The notes beneath the pieces were generated by a model, which saw only the letters and a list, made by a program, of their open reading frames with translations, made no database searches and was not told where the DNA came from. From contig JAMWBK010000001.1 of assembly GCA_029953675.1 (NCBI GenBank), positions 3,488,501 through 3,552,500 of the forward strand: 64,000 nt of DNA, read 5' to 3'. The stretch is from Rhodosorus marinus. Lineage: Eukaryota; Rhodophyta; Stylonematophyceae; Stylonematales; Stylonemataceae. How positions within the stretch are numbered: position 1 is the first letter of the stretch; the number at the start of each line of letters is the position of its first letter. The position numbers and the translations under genes are program-made. Below, piece by piece: positions 41,508-53,084 of the stretch.

Positions 41508-44500
41508 TACGCAAAGAAAGCGCAAAAACCAAAAAATTACACACTTCAGAAGACCAAAAAAACCACCAGCACAGAATCCCACAGCAAAACACCACACCAG
41601 CCCTCCTCCTCCTCCCCCAACCCAAACCTCGCCCCCAGTTCCCTCTTCAGATTTCCCTAACAAACAAATCACATTTTACCAGTGGCACCGTGAGAAAACT
41701 CTTCCAATCTCCCCAACCGGTAGGGTCGGGAGAGCAGCGAGGAAGAGGGTGTGGGGGACGGCGGGGAGGGTGCGAACAATCATTCACGCGACAAAATTTC
41801 GCAAGGTTATAGAAACCTTGTGAATATGTTCAGAAGAAACTTGTTCTCCCGCGATTAAGAATCCTCCCCCCCCCCCTCCCGCTAGTAGTCCACAGACGCT
41901 TGCTCCAACTGACATCGATCGTGCATTCCCCCCGAAAATTGTCACATTTTTTTCTCCTGACATACCCACCGTACAGCAATTTAGTAGTACCAATCGTATA
42001 TTAGTACAAGGACCGAAGATCTTTTCTTAGGCATAGGATGTTTGTACACGGTACGAATAAACGTAGATTTGTTTTTTTTTTTGGGGGGGGGGTAGGAAGG
42101 TGACAATCATCAGGAGTCTATGGTATGATCAAATATTTGCAGAAAAATATGATTGTGCGGTCTACTTGTAATGGTTTGAAATTTGGTTGATGTGCTTATT
42201 GAAGGAATCATGGTGGGCAACGACCCCCCCGTATTCCGCGGAGCCATGTAGTGAATATTTTATTATTTAATGTAAATGGAGATGAGATTGTGTTTCCTTA
42301 CCCCCCTTCAAAGTAAATGTGTTCCACTGTAAAATATTATTGTCTTATAGATATTTTTAGATTGATGGATTTCAACTTGGTCTAAAAATAATATCTATTT
42401 GATAAATCGACGACAAGTTTCTCGGGCTGAGAAATCGGCGGTCGGATGCTGAATTTGTTTTCATCCAGAAAAGGGGGGTAGAGAAATAGACCAATAATTC
42501 CCGCGTATTACTGCAAAAAAATAACTTTATACGAAATTACGGACTTCAATCTTGTCTGCAATACCCCCCTAGTTTCCAGCACCATCTCCTTCCAGGCACG
42601 TATCGGCAGTACTGTAAACATATCTTCTTGTTATATATTTTAAGCTGATATACACTTTGACGAATTGTCATTGGATAAACCATGGACGGAGGTAAACTCT
42701 TCTTTTTTCCTTCATATTTTGAAAGAGAATCTTTTGAACCCCCAATAAAACTTTTCATATTCATTAACTGCGGAGATTCCGGATGACAACTCGGATCCTT
42801 GTAATGATTGACTTGATTGATTGACTTTTCACTGCTCAAAATGCCAATAGGCTTGAGGACGTGGGAGGTCGGGATGTTTGCTTGCGGGGGTCTGGGACTT
42901 CGTTGGTAGAACCAAAACCACTGAGGTGTACTGGAATGTGTTTTCCCCAGTATAATAGCAACCGTAGTTGTGTCGGATCGGGTTTCAGTGAAATCCTCTG
43001 GCTCTGCTCCGTGTAGAGCTGGGTTTGCTCGTGGCGCGGGGATTGATCCTCCCCATTGGTTTCTCCCCGCATCGGTATCTTTTTTTTTGTTTTTTTTTCT
43101 CAGGGAGCCGCTGCTAGAGCGACAGGCCGATCAGTATCGGATCCTTTGTGGTAGAAGCTCTAGACGGGAAATCTTCGCTAACGTCCAGAAGAGCTGCGCC
43201 ATTTGCGCCTGCAAATACTGTCCCCATTATTGCACCGTTTGCAGTTGAAACCATTGCAGGGTGATTATTGAGGATTCCTAAGGATTCCTGCGGGGCATAT
43301 AGCGTGAATGTTTAGAGCGCATTAGATACCGCTTGTTGAGCTTCTGTCAGATCGGCGATATAATAACCATTCTGCTTTGGCGGACGGGTATAATTCTAGT
43401 CTCAGTTGCCCCGTCTCTTATAGAAGACCTTTCGTGCACACTGTCGCTGGCTAGAATATTGACGTCGTTCATAGGCACAGGCTGAAGTGAACCTGCCCCC
43501 ACTGACAGTCTTGCCCGAGGTTGGTATGATCAGACCCGCCTCTTCAGCAGTTCAAACTTTCGTTACGGTGCTTGGGGTCCAGACGTGAGTAAAATGCGAA
43601 AATCTACGGAGCTCTGACGTAATTCATCAATACGGGAATGCTTTTTAACACGGCGAACTTAGCGTGTTAGAGGTGCATCCGTGCTTGTGACTCTTAGGTA
43701 TGGCCCCCACCTTGCACCATTCAATACAATCCCGGCGGAATTAGACTGGACGAAAGCTCAAGATCAAAGTGTCCTTCAATCCCTGAAAGGTCATCAGAAG
43801 CGTCCGGTAGAAGTACAGTCAAGGGGCACTGTACGTCAATCGATCTACAGACGGTTTTTTTCTCTGCTCACCGCGGAAAACTGAGATGAGCTCCAGGCCA
43901 ACAGAACCAATGAAATTCCATTCAGTAGAAGGGACCCTCCCGCTACAGAAACTCTGAGGACAGTCTAGTCCGAAGGATCCTACGGCGTTCCCAATATGAG
44001 TCTAATCGTATGCTCAACTATAACACTTCAAGCGACCCTCCCGTCGAGCTTGTACGCTGACTTTGCCTCCAAACTAACACGAAAGGTTGAAACATAGTAG
44101 TATTTGCTTGGCCAAGGTAGTGCCAGCATGGCCAAGTAATTGTAATGATAATTCTATTGATTGATGCTCGCGAAGAAGAGGGACGCAAGGGCCCTTTAGA
44201 CCACTGGTGTTCGTCCTGGACTACATTGTTCCCGACAAAACTCTTTATGGCGAAATAGAGGCACTAGTTGCTGGTAAAAGTGAAAGTTCGTCGGGCGATA
44301 CCGGAACAGTTGGACACTCAGCCATGTCGGACGTTGTCTGCCAGGTGCGTTATCAAGGAGTGATTGCCGCCGGTTGAAACTGTCTCGGACCAAGCTCCAC
44401 AACGGCGGCTCCTTTTCTCGTCCTGCTCCCCTACCCCCCCGGCGGCGAGCGACAAATGCGATACACGGGGAAGCTTGCCTCGCTTTGAGATGCTCATGAG

Positions 44501-45067
44501 CGCAGTAGTAATAGAGCGCTTCACGACGCACTGAGCAGATCAGGGACTTAACCCAAATAAGTTTTCCATGTAGTCCACGCTGGGGCATCATCTTCAACAC
44601 ATTATGGGACATATTGTAGCTTTTCAATTATCACTGTCAGCTGCTTACTTCCTTAACTCGCCTGCCGGTCCCTACTCAACCACCTGCACGCCTCAGGCCC
44701 CACAGTCCCTGCTCCATAAGCATTATCAACTTTTTTGCTAGTTTACAAGAAACGAGCCATATATTTTCAAGAAAGGATACAAAAACATTCATCTTTTAGT
44801 TACAAAAATACAGCGGCAAATATTTATACTAAACAACAAAACACCAAACTAAAACAAATATTTTTGTAATTACATTTACAATACAAACAAGTAAAAGAAG
44901 GGGAGGGAGGGAGGGAGGGAGGGGGGGCGGTAAAAAACCGTAAACATGGTCTGATTCAGCTTTAAATTTCAAAAAACACAAGAATGTTGCTCCGCATTAT
45001 TCAAAACTGCCCTCCTCCCTACGTTACAAAAACGAGAAATTGAATGTCTTCTCAATCAATAAAATTT

Positions 45068-45089
45068 AATGACTGAATATTCAGTCATT
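45068..45089. repeat. Perfect 22-bp palindrome
   Basis: AATGACTGAAT followed at once by its inverse ATTCAGTCATT. Similar GACTGAAT/ATTCAGTC words recur in the elements at 50.1 and 53.9 kb, so this may be a remnant of that family. Confidence 0.5.
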
Positions 45090-45748
45090 AACCTTCCTTG
45101 CTTAGACACGTTGGTCATCGATTTCCCTGTTTTTCCAATCTGGATATGAGATTTTTTTCAATTTTGTTTGGTTTATATATTTCGAGGAATCCAGCACAAT
45201 CCATCGGTGACCTTGGTCATAAATTGTCTGATAAAGATATCGGACGCAACCGAAAAAAGGGGCAAATGATATAAAATAAGACGAATCAAATAATAGTCCA
45301 TTCCCATAGAAACATTTTAAAAGCTGTCGTATTAGACAACACCTTAACAAAGCCTTTTCAATCACATATACGGCAAAATTTATTTGTTTATTTTATAGTA
45401 CAACTACGAACAAACGCACTAATGATTTTTATCGGACTAAATATGACAAACCGAAATTCGCAGTCCGTTTTGGCTGGGTGTTTTGTGCAGATTTTCTCTC
45501 TCTCCGCGAGAAATGAGAGAAATGAATTTTGAAAGATTTTTTGATGGGTCGTCGGTGGATGAATGGAGGAGCGAAAAACTTAATTTCTCGCCTTTCGAAA
45601 TGGTTTTTGGGACTTCAGGCGGGCAAGAAGGGGATAGATCGGAGAAGGGAATAGATCGGGAATTTTGGACTGGTTACTTCAGGCTGGAAGGAGATCCTCC
45701 GCTGCCAACTTTCTCCTTCCCCCCCCTCAGCCAATGTTTGGGATGTTT

Positions 45749-45751
<3 letters not shown>

Positions 45752-45800
<49 letters not shown>
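45752..45800 (+). repeat. (TC)n microsatellite
   Basis: About 24 uninterrupted TC dinucleotides. It lies in a frame with no other protein support. Confidence 0.95.
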
Positions 45801-45803
<3 letters not shown>

Positions 45804-46212
45804 TTGTATCTCTTTTTTCATAACCGAAGATATATATTGTCCCAGCCTGTCCCAGTTGATGTTGAGAAGCTCGGGACAATGCGTAAGTGATCGAGAGAGA
45901 AGAGATGATCTCTCCGTCTTGTTTCTGTTCCTTTCTGTGTTAGCTTTACAGGTTGTTCACATGTAGAGATGGCTTTGGTCCCATCCTCAGGGACACAGAG
46001 GATGACTAGTGTTCAAAAAGCAGTCTTTGCGGCAGATTTCAACTACCGCCTGGGGAATAATAATTTGAATATATAGACGCAGAGCAGGTCGTCGTGCCAT
46101 TGCGGGCGGGTAGGGGGGGATTTGAAGGGGAGGAGGAAGTCCAGAGGGGGTTGAGGTTCAGAATTTTGTTTTTTGGTATTTGTTGGCTGAGCTGTTGTGT
46201 GAGTTAGCAGTC

Positions 46213-47631
46213 ATGAAGGTCTTAGCGGTGTTTTCGTTGTTTCTGGTGCTGGTTGGTGTGTGTTTTGGGGACCTCGATGACTGCGTAACGGTTGTGAAGG
46301 ATGGGGAGAAGCAGTACGCGTCATGTATGGAGCTCTCGGAAGGGTTTGAGCTGTACTACGAGTTCGTTGGGGACTCTATCGATGTTACGTTCTCCAATGA
46401 TGCTAATGAGTACTCCGGATTTGGGTTTTCGGAGGACTTGAATATGATTGGAACGACGGTGGTGATTGCGTATGGAACGGACAACGACAATAGTTTTATT
46501 GAAGACTATTTCCTAGTGGCGAAGACGCCCGGTGGCGCTGCACCTGGGTTGGGCAGGCAGATGCTCTCGCTGATGGAGGTTACTATCGAAGACGGCAGGC
46601 TGTACGCGAGGTTTATCAGGCCTTTGAGCCCCGACGGAGAGGTCACGGTTCAGGGTGGTGACAACAATGTGATTTGGGCAATGGGGAACTTGCCCCAATC
46701 GCCTACGTCACTGACGCGCCACACATCCAGGTTCGCTCAAACCATTCAGTTGGAGCAGCAGACGGTGGCGCCCACTGCAAGTCCGACTGCAAGCCCGACT
46801 GCAAGCCCGACTGCAAGCCCGACTGCAACAACCGCCCCGACAAGCCCGCCGCCTTCTCCAACCGTGTCGGCATCCGCAAGCGAAACTGACTCTCCATCCT
46901 CGTCAGCTTCGCCAACTCAAACGGTGTCGCCATCCGTGTCGGTGTCTGAGAGCGAATCCGAATCGGAGACTGAGACAGTGTCTACCTCTCCATCTGCGAC
47001 AGCATCTGCGACCGCATCACCGACCGCAACACCGACCGCAACACCGACCGCAACACCGACCGCAACACCGACCCCAACGGCTACTCCTGTGTGCTTCCCA
47101 GGCTCGTCTACCGTGACCCTCGAGGGCGGGTCTACCATCTCGATGGAAGCGCTGCGAGCTGGAGATCGTGTACTGGTATCTGGATCACAGTACAGTGACG
47201 TCTTTGCCTTCACGCACCGGATGAAGGACGTCCAGTCTACGTTCGTGAAGATCTCGACGGCAGATACATCGATCGAGCTCAGCGAAAACCACTACCTCTC
47301 CATCAAGGGTCAGCTTCGAGCAGCCGGAGCTGTCCATGTAGGAGACGTGATCGAGCTCGCGGACGGAGAATTGGCCAAGGTTTTGTCAGCGAAACTCGTG
47401 GAGAGGAAGGGCCTGTACAACCCTCAAACGCTCGAGGGTACCATCGTGGTCGACGGCGTTGTGGCCTCCACTTTCACCCAAGTGGTCCACCCAGTTCTCG
47501 CCAATGTTCTCCTGGCCGTTCCGAGGGTCCTGTACCGCCTGGGAATCAGCGAACCTCTGAGCTCGCTGTTCTACCGCACCGTGCCTTCTTTAGTCAAGCG
47601 CCTGGTCCCTAGCGGACCTCCAGTTCTGTAG
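46213..47631 (+). CDS. Secreted DOMON-Hint protein (hog-type autoprocessing domain)
   Basis: A single exon encodes 472 residues. The ATG at 46213 starts a signal peptide (VLAVFSLFLVLVGVCFG). Residues about 20-172 are a DOMON domain (FELYYEFVGDSIDVTFSNDA, YSGFGFSEDLNMIG, and VIWAMGN near the end), a heme- or sugar-binding fold found on secreted proteins. A Ser/Thr/Pro-rich linker follows (residues 178-292), likely glycosylated, containing ASPT and TPTA repeats. From C294 comes a Hint domain of the Hedgehog/hog type: CFPGSSTVTLEGGS, MEALRAGDRVLV, ELSENHYLSIKG and TIVVDGVVASTFT. The nucleophile cysteine and the histidine are present; the usual TxxH threonine is a serine. A hydrophobic tail of about 45 residues ends the protein. 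Self-cleavage at C294 would release the DOMON part, perhaps with a lipid added. Stand-alone hog proteins are known in several protists and algae. Confidence 0.88.
   Translation: MKVLAVFSLFLVLVGVCFGDLDDCVTVVKDGEKQYASCMELSEGFELYYEFVGDSIDVTFSNDANEYSGFGFSEDLNMIGTTVVIAYGTDNDNSFIEDYFLVAKTPGGAAPGLGRQMLSLMEVTIEDGRLYARFIRPLSPDGEVTVQGGDNNVIWAMGNLPQSPTSLTRHTSRFAQTIQLEQQTVAPTASPTASPTASPTASPTATTAPTSPPPSPTVSASASETDSPSSSASPTQTVSPSVSVSESESESETETVSTSPSATASATASPTATPTATPTATPTATPTPTATPVCFPGSSTVTLEGGSTISMEALRAGDRVLVSGSQYSDVFAFTHRMKDVQSTFVKISTADTSIELSENHYLSIKGQLRAAGAVHVGDVIELADGELAKVLSAKLVERKGLYNPQTLEGTIVVDGVVASTFTQVVHPVLANVLLAVPRVLYRLGISEPLSSLFYRTVPSLVKRLVPSGPPVL
46777..46824 (+). repeat. 12-bp minisatellite coding for ASPT repeats
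   Basis: Four units of GCAAGTCCGACT or GCAAGCCCGACT in frame inside the DOMON-Hint linker. Confidence 0.9.
47021..47074 (+). repeat. 12-bp minisatellite coding for TPTA repeats
   Basis: Four to five units of ACCGCAACACCG in frame, just before the Hint cysteine. A different unit from the one at 46777, so the linker grew twice. Confidence 0.9.
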
Positions 47632-48145
47632 ATTTGAGGGACAAAGACTCTTGAGCCGGAGTGTACTTGGGCAGGATGATTTGCTAGCCAGTTTTGTTTA
47701 TGATTTGTATTCACTGTTGCCTTGAGCTCCATGAGATAAAGCCAAAACAGAAAAAAGGGCCGAGGACGACGTCCTGCTCTGTCTCATCTTTGAAGTCTTG
47801 TTTTAGTGATCAGCTTCCATCCATGTCATGACTATTTTCAACGCTCCTTCACGGCCGCTCCCATCTCTGCAGGACAAGCGCACAAAAGCTTCGCCCGTGG
47901 AAGGCACGGCTCGTGCGTCGCCGTGGGTCGATCCAGTCAAGAAGCAGTGCGAACACAGACGGACAAACCGACTCGCGAGCGTTGACTTGCCGTTTGATTT
48001 TCACCTGATTCGATAGAGTTGCCTCCGTTCCATCTTCGGTTTCAGTTGTGGCAAACAGCGATCCCGCCTCACCCTCCCGACGTATGTTAGGAAGCCAGTC
48101 GAGAGTTAGATTTCTACTGCTAATTACTTTCACCCTGTAGGCCTT
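47632..48145. other. Intergenic between convergent DOMON-Hint and Msp1 genes
   Basis: No gene or repeat recognised; carries the two 3' ends. Confidence 0.45.
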
Positions 48146-49857
48146 TCAGTCCTGCGGGGGATTCTTGCCCATTCCCTGACCCATTGCAATCGTTCCCAAG
48201 AGAAAATCACGGAGTTCGTTGCGCATCTGGTCCTCGCTTGTGCTGAGATCCGTCGTATATGCACCTCCAGTTCCCTGCTTCATGAGCTCATTTCGATACT
48301 CCGAGCTCTGCGTAGTCGTGGGTCGAATGTTTCGAACCGCCTCAAGCATGTCTTCCGTCGTTAATGGTCGGAGCGATGCGCTCCTTGCCGAGTCTAGTGA
48401 GCGTCGTCGAGGCAGGTTTTGGGTCAGCTCGCGTCGCTCCTTGACTAGAGAACAAAAAAATAGTTTCTCTCTCTCAAAGTGGAACTTACCAGCTATACTT
48501 TTAGACTCTTGCTGAAGCTTCTCTTTCATCGGAATCATCAAAGCACATCGACAAAGCTCTTTGAGGTCGCTGCCCGAGTAACCAGGGGCCTGCTTTGCGA
48601 CACTGAGTAAGTCCATGGATCGATCGAGCTGTGTGCTCCTGAGAATTGTCTGCAGAATCTTCACCCGCTGAGAGACGTTGGGCAAGTCCACCTTTATGGA
48701 TCTTGGTCAAACAAAAACAAAGAGGAGGCTTTTTCAGAACACTAGATGGGGCCCCGGCAGACCCTGCGATAGCCGTGTTCCTACCTCGGCAGTCGGCGCT
48801 GGATGGCGGGATCGACATCCCATGGTCTATTAGTGCATCCAACGACGATAATTCGACAATCATTTGTAGTGAACAGACCATCCCAGAGTTGCATGAACTC
48901 GGCCTTCATGTCGCGATAGACCTCGTGGTCGCCCGCTGAGCGCTCCCGGAATAGCGCGTCGATCTCGTCTGGTGGCAAGAGCGTGCACGACCGTGGGGTA
49001 GACAATGGGGACAAGCTAGTAGTGAGCGACTCTGAACAAGCCTTTGCTTCTTCAGTCCGAGTGCACAGTCACGTACCTAGAAAGATGAGACAGGGCTCAA
49101 TGCGTGCCGCTAGCGAGAAAATCGCCCGAGTGAGGTGCTGGGTGTCTCCAACCCATTTGCTCAGAAGCGAGGATGGGCTGACGCACATAAAGCTTACGCT
49201 GCCCTGCTTCGCAAGGGCTTTGGCGAGGCTAGTTTTTCCCGTTCCAGGCGGTCCTGCGGGGATGACGTACCAAGCTGTCGTTAGCCAATGGTGGTGTGAA
49301 ACAAAAAAAACCCTCATTTGACCGAGGGTCGGCACGAGCTGCGATTGAGGCGACCTCGCGTACCGTACAGGAGGATGCCACGAGGTGGTGTGAGAAGGGC
49401 GTTCCCCCTGAACAGATCGGGTCTGGTGAGGGGTATCAAAATATCGTCGTATAGAACCTGCTTTTCATTTTCAAGGCCACCGATAGTATGCATACCCCCC
49501 TCAATGTCCTCTGGGAACACCAGCTCCTGAGCTATCGCAACTTCCCATTGAGTGAGCCCTTGCAGTTTTTCCGGAGAGATCCCAGCTTTGATCAACCTGG
49601 CCGAGAGACATTTTTTTTCTTCCATTCCTCAGTTTCATCGACAGAGACTGGGGAAACAACAGTGAGCAATACACAAACCTGTCCACAATCGCCTTCTGAG
49701 CAGCCTTCGCATTCTGGGTATCCTCAATCATCGGAGCAATGGTCTCCTTCACCCAACGTGTGGTCATCCAAAGCACAAACAGCGTCACCCCACCCGCTAT
49801 CGCCTCGTTCACAAGCACAGTCCATGCCGAGACCTTCTCACCCCCACCACTATGCAT
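48146..49857 (-). CDS. Msp1/ATAD1-type AAA+ extractase of the outer mitochondrial membrane
   Basis: Six exons (49857-49679, 49596-49364, 49253-49077, 48968-48785, 48701-48490, 48444-48146) encode 427 residues. Msp1/ATAD1 is a hexameric ATPase that pulls mislocalised tail-anchored proteins from outer mitochondrial and peroxisomal membranes. One N-terminal span is seen (LVNEAIAGGVTLFVLW, residues about 15-31), then GGLENEKQVLYDDILIPLTR, Walker A GPPGTGKTS (about 138), a WVGDTQ pore-loop region, Walker B CLIFLDEID (about 192-200), the DHEVYRDMKAEFMQLWDGL helix typical of ATAD1, and the sensor region VVGCTNRPWDVDPAIQRRLP. GYSGSDLKELC is in the small lid domain. The C-terminal tail after exon 5 is longer than in human. 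The intron after Walker A's tyrosine-glycine and the one inside Walker B both splice in phase 1. Confidence 0.92.
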
Positions 49858-50079
49858 CGCTCCTCCTCCAGTACAAAAAAATATATATATACTCCAAACT
49901 CCCACAAAATACCCCCCCCCCCCAAAAAATAGCTAGCAGAACCCCCAAAAATGAAAGTACTCAAAACCACCCAACCTGCCACCCCACCCGTCACACACCC
50001 TCCCCGCCACCTCCCCACCAGCTTCTCATGCCTCCCACCGCCATCATAGAAGGCGGCCTATATTACCTTCACAACTGGA

Positions 50080-50220
50080 CTGAAATTCCTTTTTAATTGT
50101 CATATATACATTCAATCTATTTTAAAATTGACTGAATAAATATCCTCTTGGCGGGATATTTATGACGCTATTTAAATAAATAGATTGAATATATGTATGA
50201 CAATTAAAAAGGAATTTCAG
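50080..50220. mobile_element. Palindromic MITE-like element with about 40-bp terminal inverted repeats
   Basis: The left arm CTGAAATTCCTTTTTAATTG then TCATATATACATTCAATCTA is matched by the right arm TAGATTGAATATATGTATGA then CAATTAAAAAGGAATTTCAG. The 141-bp unit has a second small hairpin in the centre (AATATCC and GGATATT). It has no open frame. The words GACAATTAAAAAGG and GACTGAAT recur at 54.0 kb, so it belongs to a family. Confidence 0.75.
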
Positions 50221-50334
50221 ACTGGGCCAACCAACCACGACCTCCTGCCAACACCCAGCGGAATGGGATGGTGGATGGCCAAATTGGCACTCTTTTTGGT
50301 GGGGGGCGGGAGCACCAGTTTTACTGTCACTTAC

Positions 50335-50410
50335 ATATTCAATCTATTAACCACCAAAAGTACCTATTATGATCTTTTGTTCCCCTTGTATATGTTAAAT
50401 AGATTGAATT
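50335..50410. repeat. Short foldback related to the 50080 element
   Basis: Starts CATATTCAATCTATTAA and ends TTAAATAGATTGAAT, the same end words as the arms of the neighbour, about 115 bp away. A shortened relative. Confidence 0.55.
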
Positions 50411-51146
50411 CTTAAGTGATCATTAAACTTATTTTTGCAAGGCCGCCAAAGCTCGTGAGATGGATCCTGCGCGTCATCTATCTGGAGTAGTGATGGGTAA
50501 CAATCCGGGTTGTTGGGCGTTTTGGACAGCTGTCCCTTAGGTGTGTTGGGGTTGTGGGTGGAGAGAGGGGATGAGCTGTTTGGAGGGTAGAGATGGTGTT
50601 CCCATCGATTTAGACTCAGTGTTGTTCGGTCTGAAGGGACATGTTGGTTTCGAACATGGTCCACAAGAAAAGTACCATTTGCGGTATGTAGAGAGAGTTG
50701 GATTTGGGTCCTGGTGGAGCGCCTAGAAGCAACGGCGATGCCATTGCCGCTGACCGCCGCTGATGTAGCATGATAGATCCCAGATGGAGTCCTGGAACGC
50801 ACCCAATCCCATCGTCCAGAGCCCAAGGCGGGAACTCTTCAACATCTACGGGAGGCTTTCGAAAAGGGGGGGGGATGGGGGAAGGATGGGGTTGGTGGAC
50901 GGCATGCATCGGGACCCATCCTCCTTGGTTTTTAGTTAAGCCACAAAAGGAACCTACGTAAAAGAACATGCAGCATGGAACAGAGTGAGCTTGGGTGTCA
51001 CCAGCCCCACGCCTTCTGTATAGGGTTCCTCAGGGTTGCTTGCTCTCGGCTTTGTTAAGAGTTGTCAGCAAATGAGGAAAAGGGGGGAAGGGGTGCTCAC
51101 AGAGGCTTGTCTTGTATTTTATGAACAGGTATGGCAAGGAATGTGG

Positions 51147-52618
51147 TTAGAGTGCGTGCTTGCAGACTGGGCAGCAACCGCTTCTTTCGAGCCAGGGGTC
51201 GATGCATCGCGCGTGGAAGCTGTGGAGGCACGGCAGGTGTTTGATTTGGTCGCTCCGCTTGAAGTTTTCGATGCAGATAACGCAGTGGTTGTTTTCCCGG
51301 TTAGATGAAGACCCCGCGGTACTGGTAGGTAGGCTCGTGATAGTCTGACAAAAATCACACAGAATTCAGCAGACTAGAAGAACAGTACGGTCGTTGTCAT
51401 TCCCGTTCACACGTGGTCTTGCTTACCTCAGATGCCGCTGGACGAGTCTCTCGTTCCGTGACTGCGTCTACCGCCTCTTCCAAGTTCATTTCGCGGAAAT
51501 CAATTCCCACGTTGGAATATCCTCGTGCATTCATGGCATTCATTTGCTGTCCAGAGGCAGACGCAAGGGAGCCTAGACCTGCACCGGTCACCGCTCCAAG
51601 GCCAGCTCCTGCTAGCAGACCAGATGTCGATCTACTGCCTCCCATTGACGCCAGCGTTGCACCCATTGCCGCACCTGTCGCGGCTTGAATTGTTAGTCAA
51701 GATGATCCTCCAGGTGCCGTGCTGCAGCAAATGTTTTCCTTACCAACAAGAGATCCGGCAACGCCTCCAAATATTTGAGCTGCTGCCATGTCGATTTCAC
51801 TGCTGGTCATCCGCATCGGCTGACCTGATCCGGCTGTAAGCTGCGCACCGCAAACGCCGCACGGCCCAAAATCTAGAACGCGGTTGGAGAGAAGGGAGGA
51901 AACTACAAGTTTTAGCAACGCGCGGAGTGCGAGCGATCCAAAAAAGGGATGGAAGTGTCTCAGAGTTTTTACCTCTCAAGTTCACAAATTCACAGTTGCT
52001 ACAGATAGTAGCAAAAGGCCGGTCATCGTACTCGTCAGAGTCAACGGCTGCTGTAGGAATTTGTTGGGTTGGACGCTGGCAGACTTCGCATCGATGCCTG
52101 TCCAGGCTGTTCAAATAGGTACAACTTGGGCAAATCCAGCCCTCCGGAGTTCCCCGTGGAGCCGGCTGCCGCTCTGCTCCGGGAGATCCTTCCTCAGGGT
52201 CAGACTGAGACCCGGAGCACATTTCACAGGCGTAGTTTTCATGACTATTCACAAAAGTGCACTCAGAACACTGCCAGCCCTCGTCGCTCGTCTGTCCAGG
52301 CTCCAGAAGGCCAGCATCACACATATCACACTTCTCCGCTCCAGCGTGGTTGGCAAATGTGCACCTAACAAGTCAATAAACACAAAACAAAGTAATTCAC
52401 CAGAATCCTTAAGCAACAAAACGACAAAAGGCCAAAAAAAAGCGATTACCGTACCTCCCACATTCAACTTCATCTGGTTCACGCTCAACCCCACCCCTAC
52501 CACCAGACCCACCTCCACCGCAGTGTAGTCTGTGAAGAATCAAATTTCCCATAGGAACATCCAACCCACAACCAGAACACCTCCCATTCACAATCCCATC
52601 CCGTTCAGTCTCCTCCAT
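51147..52618 (-). CDS. Multi-NZF (RanBP2-type) zinc finger plus RING-H2 ubiquitin ligase
   Basis: Five exons (52618-52455, 52364-51973, 51872-51744, 51683-51427, 51344-51147) give 379 residues. After an N-terminal Cys/His patch (CSGCGLDV...HRLHC) come NZF fingers: ECGRCTFANHAGAEKCDMC, WQCSECTFVNSHENYACEMC, WICPSCTYLNSLDRHRCEVC, and a looser fourth, ICSNCEFVNLRDFGPCGVC. Two of these are rebuilt only by splicing. NZFs usually bind ubiquitin or RNA. A Gly/Ala/Met-rich stretch follows (GLLAGAGLGAVTGAGLGSLA), and the last exon is a RING-H2: CVICIENF...CLHSFHARCIDPWL...CCPVC. This order suggests an E3 that reads ubiquitin with the NZFs and builds with the RING. The glycine-zipper-like middle could dip into membranes or self-associate. 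I know no named family with this exact layout. Confidence 0.87.
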
Positions 52619-53084
52619 CCCCTCAAGAATACGACTTTCAACATACGCGCAAAGCCATTAAACAACCACTCCCCCCAAAAACTCCCTCAGAAAAGTATCA
52701 AAAACTCCTGTCGTATCAACAAGAAACGATTTTCACCAAAATCATCATACAAAAAACGTCCGCTTAGTCCCTCCACCTCCTTCCCTCTCTGCCCACCCGC
52801 CCCAAAACCGTTCTTACCTCACTCTGCTTATTGCCATCTCAACATGAAACTGTTTAAAACCCCATTTAACTGTCACCTCATTCAATCTTTTTAAATTAAA
52901 GGCGAGGGGAGTCTTAATATAGGACATGCGAGCTTAGTACTGGTGCGCCCGAGTGGCGGACCTAGTGGTAACTGATCTGAGTGCTCGTTGCAGTGAGTAC
53001 GTCGAGCTATCTATCCATCTCGTCCGCAGGCGAACAGATACTTGTCGGCGCCGAGGCCCTGTAGCTCGGTCAAATGCGGCAAAA

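Larger units (their letters stand above)
41508..46212. other. Long intergenic region, no supported gene
   Basis: 4.7 kb without a recognisable gene. Notable items: G run at about 42073-42082, a GGGA repeat at 44903-44927, a palindrome AATGACTGAATATTCAGTCATT at 45068-45089, and a TC dinucleotide repeat at 45752-45800. Frames near 43.7 and 44.2-44.6 kb look like chance. Confidence 0.45.
49858..51146. other. Intergenic with two AT-rich foldback elements
   Basis: No gene is supported. Contains the palindromic element at 50080-50220 and a second one at 50335-50410. C run at about 49912-49922. Confidence 0.45.

Noticed and set aside
45483-45890. 135-codon frame spanning the TC repeat
   Set aside because: Much of it is the dinucleotide repeat read as Leu/Ser; the rest has no family features.
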